Source: Aphis gossypii
Taxonomy: Eukaryota > Arthropoda > Insecta > Hemiptera > Aphididae
NCBI RefSeq assembly: GCF_020184175.1
Contig: NC_065532.1
Span: 2,790,001-2,854,000 of the forward strand
Direction of reading: 5' to 3'
DNA: 64,000 nt
The translations under genes were made by a program, and so were the position numbers. Numbering within the stretch: the stretch's first letter is position 1; each line of letters opens with the position of its first letter. Shown piece by piece: positions 61,553 to 64,000 of this stretch. The notes under the pieces are model-generated. The model saw only the letters and a list, made by a program, of their open reading frames with translations. It was not told where the DNA came from and did no database searches.

Positions 61553-64000
61553 TTATATCGTATACAATATTGTATTATAATTTTATATTACTGGCCATCT
61601 GGCCACTAGATAGGTTGTTTTATACGTTGAATTCATCACGGTCCAATTAATGGCACTAGGAAATTTCTTATGAATATAGAAACAAAATTAGTTTTAATAT
61701 TACATTTTCAAAGGAATATTAATTTATTACGATACAAGTACCTATCGTCGTTCGTAGTTAAAATATTTTATTAATATGCACACGAATAACGCTTATGCGT
61801 AATTCAAGGAACATATATATTATTATTTTTACGTCGTTATTAAACAATGTTGTATCGTATAATATTAAATCGAACAAATGGTTTTTTTTGTACCTGAAAG
61901 GGGGGGGGGTCGTGTAAAAAAAATAATGACTTTCCCGGTTTCGGGATAGTGTTGAAGAGCTCTTGTAGTGACTGAATGATATATTAAAATATAACTATCC
62001 TCGTACACTATACTTGTTCTCTGTGAAAATATGATCAGAAAGAAATGCGAAACCCGTGTCAAGAGACCACGACATCTTAACATAAAGGTGAAATTGTTAT
62101 TTTTTCCTCCGATTTGAATATACTTAACTTTTTCACAAAATTTACATCCAAAAATATTTGCTGTTTGTTTATAATACAATATTACAACCAAGGTATCAAT
62201 ATTTATGGTTTCTGCAGTAGTTCTATTAGGTCCTAAAACACACATTTCAAGCCACTCGAAAGATTTTATTTCCGAATCATAATGTTTGTAGTGGGCAATG
62301 ATTTAAATTGTATTTTTTTTTTGTCATTACTTATTTACAAATGAATATGTCATGTATTACAGACTTAATAATAGAAAATATTAGACAAACAAATCAGCAT
62401 TCCAAAATTATGTTTGATAAATATTTGTTAGAAAATTATAATGTTTACGGTAAAAAACATCATACTAAGAGATACTCATGTTTTTTTTTTATTTTGAACC
62501 AAGAACCATTAAATAAATAACTTATTATCATTACTGTAGAATGGAAACGACAATGCGAAGACGTTTCGGTAACAGCTTCAATGAAATATAAGGAACACTG
62601 GGCGTATCGTCAAGATAAGTCCTAAATATAATAGTTAGCCTTTGCTGTACAGGGAAGTACAAAATGTCACTTGAAGAATTCGATTGGTCCCCAAAATAAT
62701 GTAATGTGCGTGACGGAAACGAACAAAACGGGAATAAAAAAAAGCCAAATAATCATCGTTGCGGAATAGGAGACGGTGAAATATGTGTTGTTATCGGAAA
62801 AATATTGTTATTGAGGTTTGTTGATAGCATTTAACTTCTAACGTATTAAAACATACAATTTTTTTCCATTGCCTACTTATTTTATCGCTAAATTTTTAAA
62901 AAAGTTATGAATTATAAGATATAAATCAAATTACATTTATGAATATTATAATTTTCATCTAAAGTTTTTTAAGACTTTGAAATTAAAAAGTTAACCATTA
63001 AGGCAATTGAGTATCATTCTGCTTAGGAATGGATGGAGTTGGTGAATTACAGAGAAAATCTCGATGGCCGATAATGAAAGTATGGTCATAATTTTATTTT
63101 TTTATAACAATAATAAATTAGTATAAACATTAGTAGAAAATATAATTTAATCGAATTATTAAAACATACAGTAGCTGTAGCAAACGTATAAGAAATCTTA
63201 AAACTTGGTATATTTGATATACTTAATTATTAAAGTAATTTATTCTACTTTTAGTATTTCGGCCGGTTGATATAGTTTTTGATGAAAATATTGCATTTAT
63301 TATATTTTCAGTGCAACTTTAAAGTTAATTACACCTTACTGCAAATACTATAAAACTACAGTGTAAATAAATATCTTAAAATTAATCTACATAATATTTT
63401 GAATATGTTATTTCATATATAAGAACCTAGTAATATTTATGAAATACGTCAAAGTTTTACGTCCCTATGAATTATGTTTTTGACTTATAATATTATATAA
63501 TAATAAAAATAAAAATAAAAGAATAACCATATAATACGAAATCATTATTAGCGGATTAGTGATATCAAAACTACTGATATGTCGACTGCATTGGCCGGTG
63601 GAAGTTTAACTAGTATCTACTATGTTGTATTATTATTTATTATCTATTGAAATACATAGAGCACGTGTATATTACAGTATTTTCGTGATTAACATACTCA
63701 ATATTTAGACGGAGATTTCTGTCACATTTACAGTTACTATGATCACTGAACTCGAAATTTTATTCGTTTCTTCATGATTATCGAAAAATTTTACTCTGAG
63801 CTTAGGTTGAAAAAAGTATGCGGTCTGTTGAATTTAAGTCTAACGTAATTCCGTTAAAACCATTGGATTACTTAAAGAACTTTGAAATATTTTCATCTAA
63901 GAAAAAAAAATATAAAAAACATTAATGGTTTTTTTCAGCAACTAAAATAAAAACATTATTCTTCACTTCTTTAGTGAGTTTTAGTTCTTGGTGGTCCGAC

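Larger units (their letters stand above)
58276..64000. other. AT-rich stretch to the window end
   Basis: No supported gene. A GC-richer patch lies at 58300-58345. The 126-codon minus frame at 61865-62245 is the longest here but has no recognised domain and runs through a G-homopolymer. A possible hAT-like repeat (59178-59585) and a possible LINE tail (to 61552) are listed separately. Confidence 0.5.

Noticed and set aside
61865..62245. 126-codon minus-strand frame
   Set aside because: It includes a G-homopolymer and AT-rich low-complexity stretches, has no recognised domain and lacks supporting splice or promoter signals.

Overview
The window is AT-rich insect nuclear DNA with genes split by GT-AG introns, long non-coding stretches, many microsatellites and small DNA transposons. 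The base composition, the recurring palindromic 'taggtaccta'-type words and the repeat families suggest a hemipteran, most likely an aphid. This is inferred from style and gene content; no species marker was found.

Two protein-coding loci are well supported, both on the + strand. (1) At 9529-13193 lie the last two coding exons of a secreted protein. They encode two complete sushi (CCP/SCR) domains and end in a stop 8 residues after the last cysteine. The best guess is the synaptic matrix protein hikaru genki. Its earlier exons are not in the window, so positions 1-9528 are probably intron. (2) At 33278-42475 lies a complete nine-exon gene for peptidyl-alpha-hydroxyglycine alpha-amidating lyase (PAL), the second enzyme of neuropeptide C-terminal amidation. 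The predicted protein is 546 residues: signal peptide, PAL beta-propeller with all the expected zinc and catalytic residues, one transmembrane helix, and a cytosolic tail resembling the tail of vertebrate PAM. Six further places look coding-like or exon-like but are unproven: 9025-9312 (-), 21960-22530, 29253-29383 (+), 34624-34653 (+, a possible micro-exon of PAL), 42943-43077 (-) and 47014-47051 (+).

Layout: 1-9528, probable intron with a degraded Tigger/pogo transposon and a Tigger-type MITE; 9529-13193, sushi gene 3' end, with a hAT-type MITE carrying a near-perfect target duplication and two hairpin repeats in its intron; 13194-32860, about 20 kb intergenic with a GC-rich island near 22 kb; 32860-42810, PAL with its GC-rich 5' end and an exact 400-bp tandem duplication in intron 7; 42811-64000, intergenic or distal sequence with a long inverted-repeat element (48.7-49.1 kb) and a clean hAT-type MITE (54.55-54.79 kb).

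Functionally, PAL completes amidation of neuropeptides in the secretory pathway, and the sushi protein, if hikaru genki, would act in the synaptic cleft. Both would suit neurons, but nothing in the sequence shows that they are regulated together. No rRNA, convincing tRNA, CRISPR array, operon or virus-like gene was seen.
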